From the NCBI GenBank assembly GCA_963648205.1, contig CAVJCT010000044.1, positions 41,929-105,928 of the forward strand: a DNA stretch of 64,000 bases, read 5' to 3'. Numbering within the stretch: position 1 is the first letter of the stretch; each line of letters starts with the position of its first letter. Origin of the DNA: UBA1181 sp963648205 (GTDB taxonomy: Bacteria > Bacteroidota > Bacteroidia > Bacteroidales > Paludibacteraceae). Of the stretch, positions 17,946-26,212 are shown piece after piece. The position numbers and the translations under genes are program-made. The notes under the pieces were generated by a model that was given only the letters and a program-made list of their open reading frames with translations, ran no database searches and had not been told where the DNA came from.

Positions 17946-20900
17946 ATGGATTTAGTTACCGCGCAGATTAATGTTATTTACATCCTCAGCAGAAAGGGTT
18001 TAGAGGGTCTGCTGAAAGTAGGAATGACCAGAATTGACGTTCCTTTGTTCGTCAGATATGCCCCTAATGCGCCTGAACTTATACAAAAGGTGAAAGAGCG
18101 TTACAGTGGTGACGCCGTAACGTTGGCGATCGATTTTGATATTCTGCATGCCGAGTTGGCGATCGATTCTGATGGATTGCACACGTTTACTGACAAAGAG
18201 GTGCATCACGTTTTGGAACTTAGTGGTTACAAGAATGCTCCTATCAATAACGGCATCGGCATCGCCCAAGAATGGTTTGAGGTGGATTTAGATCACGCCA
18301 TCGCTGCTATTCAAGCCCTTAAAGAGGGAAGGGAGAAGATTGATGGCCCTGTAAAGGAAAAGCCGAAGTCGATAGAGATTCATTTCAGGGATGAGCAGAA
18401 GGCTGCCATTGCACAGACGCTCTCCCATTTCAAGATAGCCGACCGTATGCTCTGGAATGCCAAAATGCGTTTCGGAAAGACACTCTGCACTTTGCAGGTG
18501 ATTCTAGATATGAATGTAGAGCGTGTTTTGATTCTCACTCACCGCCCAACGGTGCGCAGTGGCTGGTTCGAGGATTTCCGCCTGCTGAGCGGACACAAGA
18601 ATCACGCTCATTTTCATTATGGCTCGAAAAACGGTAAAGACACCAACCAATGTGACGAGGGCGACTGTGTGGGCAAGGATTTTAAAACCCTAACGAAAGA
18701 CCTTGAAACGGATAAAATGCATTTCATCTATTTTGCTTCAATCCAAGACCTTCGTGGAAAGGATTCCGAGCCGACGGAGGAGGAGGTTGAGGCTTTGGAG
18801 AAGGAATGGAAGAAAAGCAACAGGGATGTATTCAGCACTCAATGGGATCTCGTCATCATTGATGAGGCGCATGAGGGCACACAAACGCCACTCGGAAAGG
18901 CGGTTATCAATGAACTTCAAAGGGGCAATCAGCCGAAGATGCTCTACCTCTCGGGTACGCCGTTCAATATCTTAGACCAGTTCTCGAGCGAGGAGATTTA
19001 TACCTGGGATTATGTCATGGAGCAGGATGCCAAAGAGCGTTGGCCTAAGGAGCATCCCGACGAGCGAAACCCTTACGAGGGTCTGGCTCAACTCAAAATC
19101 TTCGCCTACAACTTAGGCGAGGAGTTCGGTCGCCAACACCCCGAATATACCAGGAGTGATGAAGATTTCTTCAACTTCACAGAGTTCTTCCGTGTCTTCA
19201 CGGGGAAAGAAGATGAGGATGGCATTGATATGCCTCAAACGGCAAAAGTGGGCGATTTCGTCCATGAAGATGACATCCTGGCATTTCTGGATTTGCTCTG
19301 CAAAGAGGATGAGAAGAACAACTACCCATTCTCAACCCCCACTTTCCGTGATGCGTTGCTCCACACGCTTTGGATGGTGCCGTCTGTGAAGTCTGCTAAA
19401 CGTTTGGCTGAACTCATCAACGCGCATCGTCTGCACACCGAGTTCGGTCTTCAGGTGGTCAACGTGGCAGGGCAAGAAGACAAAATAGCCCCTACCGACG
19501 ATGCCAATGCTCCTAAAAAGAAACAAGACCCTCTGCAACGTGTGAAGGGTGCTATCGCCGATTGCGACGGCTCTGACCCTCTGAAGAGAGGCACTATCAC
19601 CCTCTCGTGTGGTCGCCTCACTACGGGTGTCTCGGTGCCTGAGTGGACTGGCGTGTTTATGCTGAGTGGTGGCGAGAAAACAAGTGCAGCAGGCTATATG
19701 CAGACCATCTTCCGTGGGCAAACGCCTTTCAAAAACGGAATGATCAAAAGTGAGTGCTATGCGTTCGATTTCGCACCAGACCGCACCATCACCGTGGTCG
19801 ACGATTTCATCAAAATATCTTATCGGGCTTCGTCTAACGCCTCTCGCCAAAGCTTTAAAAATAGCAGTAGTGCCACCTATACGGAGACGTGCCTTAAATT
19901 CCTACCCATTATCGCTATCGATGGTGGCGAAGAGCGTCCTTACAATGCCAAACAGTTTATTCAGGATGTCAATCGTGCGTATGCCGACCACGTTATCCGT
20001 CAGGGTTTCAAAAGCCGTAAACTCTTCCAAAATCTTTTGGGCTTCACCGAGGATGACCATAACCTGCTCAATGAGATTGGCAATGTCATCGGGAATGGCG
20101 GATCGATTGCAGGAAACGGCTCTGTAGACATTTCGCACAACAACCTTACTGGCGAAAATGCCCCAACGCTGAAGTCGGGGAAGGGCAATGGTGGCAACAG
20201 TGGCAAGTCTGGCAAGAAACCGAAAAAGAAGAATGAAGATCAGATAAAGCACTCCGTGGCAGTGCTCGAACTCATCATGGTGCGCCTTCCGTTGCTGCTC
20301 TTCGGTGCGGTGGACGATGCCGAGAAACTCAGTCTCGACAACCTCACTGCCGACGAGTTTATCGACAAGGAGTCGTGGAACGAGTTCATGCCGCGTGGCT
20401 TCTCTAAAGAGTCGTTCCAGAAGATACAACACCTCTTGCGCTTGGATGTGCTGATTGCTGCCACCCAGAAATTGATTCAGGAGACGCGCAAGATCGATGA
20501 ACTCCCCATCGAACAGCGTACTGCCGAAATGGCTCGCAAACTCACTGTCTTCCGCTTCCCCGACAAGGAGACTGTCCTCACACCGTGGCGTGTGGTCAAC
20601 ATGCACCTTGCCGACACCATCGGGGGCTACGACTTCTACGACGAAGCCCACCGCTGTGAACTCCCCTCTCCTCGCTTCGTGTCGCACGAGGGTGTGACGG
20701 ACGATGTCTTTGGCACGCCCGACGCTAAAGTGTTGGAGATCAACTCCAAGAGTGGTGTCTACCCATTGTGGCTGGCATACACCTTCTGGCGCAGGCGCAA
20801 GGAGCAGACCTACGGGCAGGCGGAGACCACCCCCGAACAGGAGTGGCAACTCTGGGCAGACGTGTTGCGCGACAACCTCTTCGTGGTGTGCAAAACACGG

Positions 20901-22109
20901 ATGGCTCAGAAAATCACCCGCCGTGTGTTGGCAGGCTATCGCGACACCGTCCCTACCAACCTCGCCACCATCGACGGTCTCGCCACCTTGCTCAAAGACC
21001 CTAAGCAACACGACGACATCGTCAAAAAAATCCTCAACCCTAAAACATATTCCAATATCCTCAAATCTAAAACTATGCTGAATTTCAACGCCGTCGTGGG
21101 TAACCCTCCTTACCAAATTATGGATGGTGGAGCANNNNNNNNNNNNNNNNNNNNNNNNNNNNNNNNNNNNNNNNNNNNNNNNNNNNNNNNNNNNNNNNNN
21201 NNNNNNNNNNNNNNNNNNNNNNNNNNNNNNNNNNNNNNNNNNNNNNNNNNNNNNNNNNNNNNNNNNNNNNNNNNNNNNNNNNNNNNNNNNNNNNNNNNNN
21301 NNNNNNNNNNNNNNNNNNNNNNNNNNNNNNNNNNNNNNNNNNNNNNNNNNNNNNNNNNNNNNNNNNNNNNNNNNNNNNNNNNNNNNNNNNNNNNNNNNNN
21401 NNNNNNNNNNNNNNNNNNNNNNNNNNNNNNNNNNNNNNNNNNNNNNNNNNNNNNNNNNNNNNNNNNNNNNNNNNNNNNNNNNNNNNNNNNNNNNNNNNNN
21501 NNNNNNNNNNNNNNNNNNNNNNNNNNNNNNNNNNNNNNNNNNNNNNNNNNNNNNNNNNNNNNNNNNNNNNNNNNNNNNNNNNNNNNNNNNNNNNNNNNNN
21601 NNNNNNNNNNNNNNNNNNNNNNNNNNNNNNNNNNNNNNNNNNNNNNNNNNNNNNNNNNNNNNNNNNNNNNNNNNNNNNNNNNNNNNNNNNNNNNNNNNNN
21701 NNNNNNNNNNNNNNNNNNNNNNNNNNNNNNNNNNNNNNNNNNNNNNNNNNNNNNNNNNNNNNNNNNNNNNNNNNNNNNNNNNNNNNNNNNNNNNNNNNNN
21801 NNNNNNNNNNNNNNNNNNNNNNNNNNNNNNNNNNNNNNNNNNNNNNNNNNNNNNNNNNNNNNNNNNNNNNNNNNNNNNNNNNNNNNNNNNNNNNNNNNNN
21901 NNNNNNNNNNNNNNNNNNNNNNNNNNNNNNNNNNNNNNNNNNNNNNNNNNNNNNNNNNNNNNNNCGTCCCCCTCCAAGACTTCACCCCCGCGAGTGACAT
22001 CAACTGGAGTGTAAGCATACCGGAGATAGACCAGCAGTTGTATAAGAAGTATGGACTGACGGACGAGGAGGTATCGTTTATAGAGAAGATGATCAAGGGG
22101 ATGGAGTAA
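17946..22109 (+). CDS. GIY-YIG-like / SF2 helicase / N6-adenine methyltransferase fusion (interrupted by assembly gap)
   Basis: A large restriction-modification protein. Residues about 8-110 resemble the T5orf172 branch of the GIY-YIG nuclease superfamily (VIYILSRKGLEGLLKVGMT, then QEWFEV). A superfamily 2 helicase follows with RFGKT (about 175-180), IIDEAH (about 302-307) and LSGTPF (about 334-339). An Eco57I-type methyltransferase has the catalytic motif NPPY at about 1053. Bases 21135-21964 are N (about residues 1064-1340 unknown). The sequence after the gap, ending in EVSFIEKMIKGME, is in the same frame and looks like the tail of this methyltransferase family, so I treat it as one gene. 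It likely cuts unmethylated DNA after translocation; this is inference from domains. Confidence 0.75.
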   Translation: MDLVTAQINVIYILSRKGLEGLLKVGMTRIDVPLFVRYAPNAPELIQKVKERYSGDAVTLAIDFDILHAELAIDSDGLHTFTDKEVHHVLELSGYKNAPINNGIGIAQEWFEVDLDHAIAAIQALKEGREKIDGPVKEKPKSIEIHFRDEQKAAIAQTLSHFKIADRMLWNAKMRFGKTLCTLQVILDMNVERVLILTHRPTVRSGWFEDFRLLSGHKNHAHFHYGSKNGKDTNQCDEGDCVGKDFKTLTKDLETDKMHFIYFASIQDLRGKDSEPTEEEVEALEKEWKKSNRDVFSTQWDLVIIDEAHEGTQTPLGKAVINELQRGNQPKMLYLSGTPFNILDQFSSEEIYTWDYVMEQDAKERWPKEHPDERNPYEGLAQLKIFAYNLGEEFGRQHPEYTRSDEDFFNFTEFFRVFTGKEDEDGIDMPQTAKVGDFVHEDDILAFLDLLCKEDEKNNYPFSTPTFRDALLHTLWMVPSVKSAKRLAELINAHRLHTEFGLQVVNVAGQEDKIAPTDDANAPKKKQDPLQRVKGAIADCDGSDPLKRGTITLSCGRLTTGVSVPEWTGVFMLSGGEKTSAAGYMQTIFRGQTPFKNGMIKSECYAFDFAPDRTITVVDDFIKISYRASSNASRQSFKNSSSATYTETCLKFLPIIAIDGGEERPYNAKQFIQDVNRAYADHVIRQGFKSRKLFQNLLGFTEDDHNLLNEIGNVIGNGGSIAGNGSVDISHNNLTGENAPTLKSGKGNGGNSGKSGKKPKKKNEDQIKHSVAVLELIMVRLPLLLFGAVDDAEKLSLDNLTADEFIDKESWNEFMPRGFSKESFQKIQHLLRLDVLIAATQKLIQETRKIDELPIEQRTAEMARKLTVFRFPDKETVLTPWRVVNMHLADTIGGYDFYDEAHRCELPSPRFVSHEGVTDDVFGTPDAKVLEINSKSGVYPLWLAYTFWRRRKEQTYGQAETTPEQEWQLWADVLRDNLFVVCKTRMAQKITRRVLAGYRDTVPTNLATIDGLATLLKDPKQHDDIVKKILNPKTYSNILKSKTMLNFNAVVGNPPYQIMDGGAXXXXXXXXXXXXXXXXXXXXXXXXXXXXXXXXXXXXXXXXXXXXXXXXXXXXXXXXXXXXXXXXXXXXXXXXXXXXXXXXXXXXXXXXXXXXXXXXXXXXXXXXXXXXXXXXXXXXXXXXXXXXXXXXXXXXXXXXXXXXXXXXXXXXXXXXXXXXXXXXXXXXXXXXXXXXXXXXXXXXXXXXXXXXXXXXXXXXXXXXXXXXXXXXXXXXXXXXXXXXXXXXXXXXXXXXXXXXXXXXXXXXXXXXXXXXXXXXXXXXXXXXXXXXXXXXXXXXXVPLQDFTPASDINWSVSIPEIDQQLYKKYGLTDEEVSFIEKMIKGME
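21135..21964. other. Assembly gap (830 N)
   Basis: A run of unknown bases inside the methyltransferase part of the restriction gene. Open frames spanning it on other strands or frames are artefacts. Confidence 1.
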
Positions 22110-22132
22110 AAAGAAGAAAAAAACAGAAAGAT

Positions 22133-23467
22133 ATGCATACACTGAGAATCAAAAATGTGCGCTGTTACGAAGACAAGGAGATAGTGTTTCGCCGTGGGAT
22201 CAATGTCCTTATAGGAGACAATGCCGCTGGTAAAACATCGTTGCTCCGCGCCTGCGCATTGGTGATGAACGCTTTCTTTGCAGGATATAGCGAGAAATAT
22301 ACGAGGTGGGAAAGTGCAAAAAACGAAGATTTCCGTTTTTGGTACGCGCCCAACGGCACAAAAGCATACGCACCCAAAATGGAGATTGAGTTTGATGCCT
22401 ACGACACAGACTTCCTCCCTGTGAGAAAGAACGACGGAACGGAAATTCGACTTTCGGAAAATTCAACATTCAAGATTGAGAAGAACTCCAAGAAGAACTC
22501 CAATCCGCTGAAGTCGGGCATAAAACCATTGATAGACTATTGTAAAGCGTTAAAAGAGAACTCTCATTGGGTGGAAGGAGGCGAATTGACGCAAAAGAAC
22601 GCCTTGCCATTATATGCAGTGTTCTCTACGGATGATATTCATTCGCAGTCCAGAAAGTTCGACAAGACGGGCTTTCGCGAGGAATACCAGATTCCTTCGT
22701 TTGGATATTTCAATTGCGATGACACACGCTCTTTGTTTGGGTTGTGGATCAAACGGTTGCTTGTGCTTCAGGAAACTGAGATGTACACAGAAATCAACAA
22801 TGTGAGGTCTGCATTGCTCGACACGTTTGGCGAGAAGGGGTGCAACATCTTGCGAGACATTCGGTTGTTGGTCAACAAGAAGACAGTTGCGTTTGTGCAG
22901 GCAGATGGTCGCACGATAGATTACGATTGTTTGTCCGACGGATATTGCCGTCTGTTCAGCATTGTGATAGACATTGCTTTCCGTTGCGCCCTGCTCAACA
23001 AAGAAATGTTCGGTGACGAGGCATACAAGCACACGCATGGCACCGTCATCATTGATGAGATAGACGAACACTTGCATCCCGAACTTCAAGTGCGCATACT
23101 CAAGGCACTGCATGAGGCTTTCCCGAAGTTGCAACTCGTCGTCAGCACGCATGCGCCGCTCGTGATGTCGTCGGTAGAGAGCAATGCCGACAACGTGGTC
23201 TATAAATTAGAATTCAAGGACGGAGTCTATACCCACAAGGAACTCAACACATATGGGTTAGATGCCACCACCATAATGAACGTCTATATGGGCAATGCTG
23301 CTCGTGACTTGGAAATCGCCGACGGTATCAACAAGGTTTTCAGTCTGATAGATGCAGAAAACTATCAGTCGGCGAGAGAAGAACTCGACAAGTTAAAAGG
23401 AGAGTTAGCCAACGGCGACCCAGAATTGGCGCGGGCAGAAGCCATACTTTCATTTATGGAGGGATAG
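22133..23467 (+). CDS. ptuA: Septu-like ATPase (PtuA-type AAA/ABC ATPase)
   Basis: An ABC/SMC-type ATPase related to those of Septu and retron-Ec78 defence systems. Walker A is GDNAAGKT (residues 28-35). The signature-like region LSDGYCRLFSI, Walker B with TVIIDEIDEHLHPE (about 303-316) and the switch His in VVSTHAPLVMSS are all present. It starts 23 bases after the restriction gene and ends 3 bases before the HNH nuclease gene, so it belongs to the same transcription unit. In characterised Septu systems the ATPase holds the HNH nuclease in check until phage infection. No reverse transcriptase is nearby, so this is not a retron as it stands. OLD-family ATPases are an alternative, but a TOPRIM domain is missing. 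Confidence 0.75.
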   Translation: MHTLRIKNVRCYEDKEIVFRRGINVLIGDNAAGKTSLLRACALVMNAFFAGYSEKYTRWESAKNEDFRFWYAPNGTKAYAPKMEIEFDAYDTDFLPVRKNDGTEIRLSENSTFKIEKNSKKNSNPLKSGIKPLIDYCKALKENSHWVEGGELTQKNALPLYAVFSTDDIHSQSRKFDKTGFREEYQIPSFGYFNCDDTRSLFGLWIKRLLVLQETEMYTEINNVRSALLDTFGEKGCNILRDIRLLVNKKTVAFVQADGRTIDYDCLSDGYCRLFSIVIDIAFRCALLNKEMFGDEAYKHTHGTVIIDEIDEHLHPELQVRILKALHEAFPKLQLVVSTHAPLVMSSVESNADNVVYKLEFKDGVYTHKELNTYGLDATTIMNVYMGNAARDLEIADGINKVFSLIDAENYQSAREELDKLKGELANGDPELARAEAILSFMEG

Positions 23468-23470
23468 AAG

Positions 23471-24130
23471 ATGATATTGATAAGAAAGAATGCTGAACCA
23501 AAGAGTTGGACTGAGTACAGGCAAACGCCCAATGTGTCGTATCAGTCGACAGAAGACCTTGTGAACTCCTTGTTGGAAGAGCAGGGCTATATTTGTGCCT
23601 ATTGCATGAGGCGCATACCTTGCAGGGATCGTATCTATGAAAAGGATGGAGTCAACTATACACTGACAAAGGAAGACCACCGAGTAGAACACCTGCTGAG
23701 CAGGGAGAAACACAGCGATTTGCAATTGCAATATGCAAACATGGTGATTTGCTGTCCCGGACATATAGGTAGTGAAGACCATTGCGACAGGCTCAAAGGG
23801 AACAATGACATTTCGTTTAAGCCGACCGACTCTACGTTTATCAAAACCATCCAATATACGTCGAAGGGTCGGATTTCCTCCACCAATGAAAAAGCGGATA
23901 AAGAGATAAACGAACTGCTCAACCTGAATACGGAACTTTTGGTAAAAAATCGAGCCTCAGCCCTTGCACAAGCCATAGTAGAGATTAACAAACATTCAGA
24001 AGGAAAATGGACAAAAGCGTTAATCGAGAAGTTCATCGAGAAATATTGCTCTGCGCAAAAAGACGGGAAGAAGAAAGAATTTTGTGGCATTGTTGTCTAT
24101 ATGCTTCAAAAGAAACTCAGACAGTTTTAG
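23471..24130 (+). CDS. ptuB: Septu-like HNH endonuclease (PtuB-type)
   Basis: A 219-residue HNH nuclease of the type found in Septu and retron-Ec78. The zinc-binding CAYCMRRI, the HNH His region DHRVEHLLSRE, and YANMVICCPGHIG are seen in the expected order. An Asn in the DRLKGNNDISFKPTD segment follows. It is the last gene of the unit that begins with the restriction subunit, 3 bases after the ATPase. The expected action is nicking or degrading nucleic acid during infection; the target cannot be read from sequence. Confidence 0.78.
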   Translation: MILIRKNAEPKSWTEYRQTPNVSYQSTEDLVNSLLEEQGYICAYCMRRIPCRDRIYEKDGVNYTLTKEDHRVEHLLSREKHSDLQLQYANMVICCPGHIGSEDHCDRLKGNNDISFKPTDSTFIKTIQYTSKGRISSTNEKADKEINELLNLNTELLVKNRASALAQAIVEINKHSEGKWTKALIEKFIEKYCSAQKDGKKKEFCGIVVYMLQKKLRQF

Positions 24131-24165
24131 CAGAAAAACATGTTGCTTAAAGCTAAAAGCGATAG

Positions 24166-24273
24166 ATTTACAAGAAAATTGCAAAATTTACAAGAAAATC
24201 ACATCTATCTTTTTGATTTATAGTTGATTAACTATATTTGAGATTTACAAGAAAACTGTGAATTTTACAAGAA
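24166..24273 (+). repeat. Four copies of TTTACAAGAA-type repeat
   Basis: ATTTACAAGAAAAT at 24166-24179 and 24186-24199 (20-base period), ATTTACAAGAAAA at 24243-24255, and the shorter TTTACAAGAA at 24264-24273. All are in the same orientation, starting 36 bases after the HNH gene. Confidence 0.8.
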
Positions 24274-24370
24274 GTTAGGTTTCCCTAAAATTTGACAGAC
24301 ATTGTCTAACAAATTCTGCACCAACTTGTTTCAGTTTTATATTTCACTCATTATCAATGATTTATAAATT

Positions 24371-24387
24371 GCCAACAAGCTGTTGGC
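24371..24387. repeat. Short palindrome GCCAACA-AGC-TGTTGGC
   Basis: Perfect 7-bp arms around a 3-base centre. Confidence 0.75.
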
Positions 24388-24405
24388 GATTTGAGGGTGC
24401 TTCGT

Positions 24406-24429
24406 TTTATTGGGTCATTTATTGGGTCA
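24406..24429 (+). repeat. Perfect tandem duplication of TTTATTGGGTCA
   Basis: Two identical 12-base units directly adjacent (24406-24417, 24418-24429). Confidence 0.85.
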
Positions 24430-24471
24430 ATCGGGAAACAATTATAGCAGGAAAGCAGGGAAACCTAATTG

Positions 24472-24488
24472 GTCACCAACTTGGTGAC
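24472..24488. repeat. Palindrome GTCACCAA-C-TTGGTGAC
   Basis: Perfect 8-bp arms around one base, the shape of a dimeric regulator site or recombination core. Confidence 0.75.
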
Positions 24489-24564
24489 GAATTATAATTG
24501 CCTGATAATAAGATAGATACAATCGTTTTTTATTTTCTCGATATATGTTCTATCTGCCTCGTCG

Positions 24565-24608
24565 ACTTGGGACAGGACTTGGGACAAACTTGGGACAGAC
24601 TTGGGACA
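24565..24608 (+). repeat. Four tandem ACTTGGGACA units
   Basis: Identical 10-base units start at 24565, 24577, 24588 and 24599, separated by one or two purines (period 11-12, about one helical turn). An array in helical phase would suit cooperative protein binding. Confidence 0.85.
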
Positions 24609-24660
24609 AATCTTCGTTTAAGAACATTTGTTGGCAGGGTATGTCTATGAGAAAACTTGC

Positions 24661-24713
24661 GAGATAATCACACTAAATCGCACTAAAAAAGTGAGATTTA
24701 GTGTGATTATCTC
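24661..24713. repeat. Long hairpin with 24-bp arms
   Basis: Arms 24661-24684 and 24690-24713 are complementary with one mismatch around a five-A loop. It is not followed by a T run on the + strand. A shorter nested inverted repeat GTGAGAT/ATCTCAC lies in the right part. A bidirectional terminator for the converging units (HNH gene and the ATPase) is possible; it is also the kind of inverted repeat seen at element ends. Confidence 0.8.
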
Positions 24714-24728
24714 ACATATTTTGGGTTT

Positions 24729-24770
24729 CATCCGAAATTTACTGCAAATTTGCAGTAAATTTCGGATAGC
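24729..24770. repeat. 42-bp palindromic element, copy 1 (downstream of DUF4143 gene)
   Basis: Its central 38 bases (24730-24767) are a perfect palindrome: ATCCGAAATTTACTGCAAA followed directly by its reverse complement. A C before and AGC after are shared with copy 2 at 26072-26113. It lies 28 bases past the stop codon of the ATPase gene on the - strand. Confidence 0.92.
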
Positions 24771-24798
24771 ATATTAAACCGATGTTCGTCAATTAATC

Positions 24799-26064
24799 TT
24801 ATTCTAAAATGTTTTTGTTTTTTAGAAATTGGAACAATCCCATAAATACAAAGCCATTCTCATCAGTGTAGGTGGCAATGTCGTCACTGACAATTACTAT
24901 CTTGCAGAAAGAGTTGTCAACCTTTTTGAGCGAAGTTATTTCTTGTTCACGCTTTTCATCGGTCGGAAGTGCGTAGGCAGACTGTATATAGTATTTGTCT
25001 ATGCCGTTTGTTGCAATGAAGTCAATCTCGTACTGACTGTATATGCTTTCTCCGTTTTGCATTTTACGAGATTCCACAACTCCCACATCCACTAAATAGT
25101 CGCGAGTGCGCAATTCATTGTAGATTACGTTTTCCATGATATGGGGTAACTCCTGTTGGCGGAAGTTGAGTCGAGCGTTACGTAGCCCGACATCTACAAC
25201 ATAATATTTCTTCAGGCTCTCATAATATTTTCTGCCTTTCACATTATAACGTCGTGCGCCTTCAAAGAGAAATGCATTCTCGAGATACTGCATATATTGA
25301 GATATGGTTTCATCTCCGATAGTAACGTGTTGCACGCTTTGTAACGTGTTGCTTATTTTATGGGGGTTCGTCAGAGACCCTATTGAGGAGCATAGTTGGT
25401 CGACAAGACACTCTAATGCATTTCGATTTTTCACAGCATTACGTTCCACGACGTCGTCTATGTATGTTTTTTGCCAAAGATGTTGGAGGTAGCTTGCCTT
25501 TTGTTCTGGTGTGGAACGGTTTCGCAATGCAGGCATTCCTCCGTAGGTGTAGTACTCTTTCCATAGCTCATTGAAAGGCTCGGTGCGACCACTACAAAAT
25601 TCTTTAAACGATAATGGATACACTCTAATTTCGTCTCCTCGACCTCGGAAAATGGTGTTTATATCAGTAGACAAAAATTTTGAATTGCTTCCAGTTATAT
25701 AAACATCTACGTTGTCATGGGCATTTAGTCCGTTGACAATGCGTTCAAAACCCTCTACCATTTGTATTTCGTCGAGAAAGACGTAATAGTTTTCTTCCTC
25801 ATTGGTAATCTTGGAATACAAGAATTTCTTGAGAATCAATGGGTTAGAGAGGTCTTGCCCTTCTACGTCTTCATCAATATCAAATGAAATGGATATTATA
25901 TTTGATTCATTCACACCTTGACGAAGTAGATAGTCGCGATATATCTTTTTTAATAACCATGATTTGCCCGTACGACGCGAACCAGTGATAATTTTTATTT
26001 CACCGTTATCTCGTCTGTTTATCAGTTTTTGTAGATAGTTATCTCTGTTAATGTATGCTGCCAT
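24799..26064 (-). CDS. AAA ATPase with DUF4143 domain, bracketed by a palindromic element
   Basis: Same broad family as the ATPases at 1050, 33289 and 41586. Walker A GSRRTGKS at residues 28-35, Walker B YYVFLDEIQMV at about 92-102, sensor-like ITGSNSKFLS, and the DUF4143 segment with VVDVGLRNARLNFR. At the C-terminus YEIDFIATNGIDKYYIQSAY aligns with the D...E-x-K nuclease-like core of relatives, but Glu and Lys are replaced (Q-x-A), so any nuclease activity is probably lost. Near-identical 42-bp palindromes sit 7 bases upstream of its ATG and 28 bases past its stop. Function unknown; a mobile or self-regulated cassette is inference. Confidence 0.85.
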   Translation of the reverse strand: MAAYINRDNYLQKLINRRDNGEIKIITGSRRTGKSWLLKKIYRDYLLRQGVNESNIISISFDIDEDVEGQDLSNPLILKKFLYSKITNEEENYYVFLDEIQMVEGFERIVNGLNAHDNVDVYITGSNSKFLSTDINTIFRGRGDEIRVYPLSFKEFCSGRTEPFNELWKEYYTYGGMPALRNRSTPEQKASYLQHLWQKTYIDDVVERNAVKNRNALECLVDQLCSSIGSLTNPHKISNTLQSVQHVTIGDETISQYMQYLENAFLFEGARRYNVKGRKYYESLKKYYVVDVGLRNARLNFRQQELPHIMENVIYNELRTRDYLVDVGVVESRKMQNGESIYSQYEIDFIATNGIDKYYIQSAYALPTDEKREQEITSLKKVDNSFCKIVIVSDDIATYTDENGFVFMGLFQFLKNKNILE

Positions 26065-26071
26065 ATTCTTC

Positions 26072-26113
26072 CATCCGAAATTTACTGCAAATTTACAGTA
26101 AATTTCGGATAGC
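26072..26113. repeat. 42-bp palindromic element, copy 2 (upstream of DUF4143 gene)
   Basis: Identical to copy 1 at 41 of 42 positions (TTTACAG here, TTTGCAG in copy 1). It ends 7 bases from the start codon of the ATPase gene, so in mRNA it would fold into a hairpin over the ribosome binding region. Confidence 0.92.
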
Positions 26114-26145
26114 GCACGGTGTTGATATTTTTCTTCTCGAAATAA

Positions 26146-26176
26146 TTGCTTTTTCTCCTTTTTAGTGATACATTTG
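26146..26176 (+). promoter_or_regulatory. Promoter for ssb
   Basis: TTG at 26146-26148, a 20-base spacer, and the perfect -7 box TACATTTG at 26169-26176; the ssb ATG is 36 bases on. Confidence 0.65.
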
Positions 26177-26212
26177 CGCCGATAAGATTATGTAAAACTT
26201 AATTTAAAATCT

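Larger units (their letters stand above)
24131..24798. other. 668-base non-coding, repeat-dense region
   Basis: No credible gene on either strand. It holds, left to right, four copies of a TTTACAAGAA-type repeat (24166-24273), a palindrome at 24371-24387, a perfect 12-base tandem duplication (24406-24429), a palindrome at 24472-24488, four ACTTGGGACA repeats (24565-24608), a long hairpin (24661-24713) and a 42-bp palindromic element (24729-24770). Each is listed separately. Confidence 0.85.

Noticed and set aside
21110..22142. Long open frames through the run of N on several strands
   Set aside because: Unknown bases translate without stops, so the frames are artefacts apart from the one continuing the restriction gene.
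22133..24798. Retron of the Ec78 type
   Set aside because: The ATPase and HNH nuclease resemble its effector pair, but no reverse transcriptase gene lies on either side and the repeat region cannot be shown to be a retron RNA.
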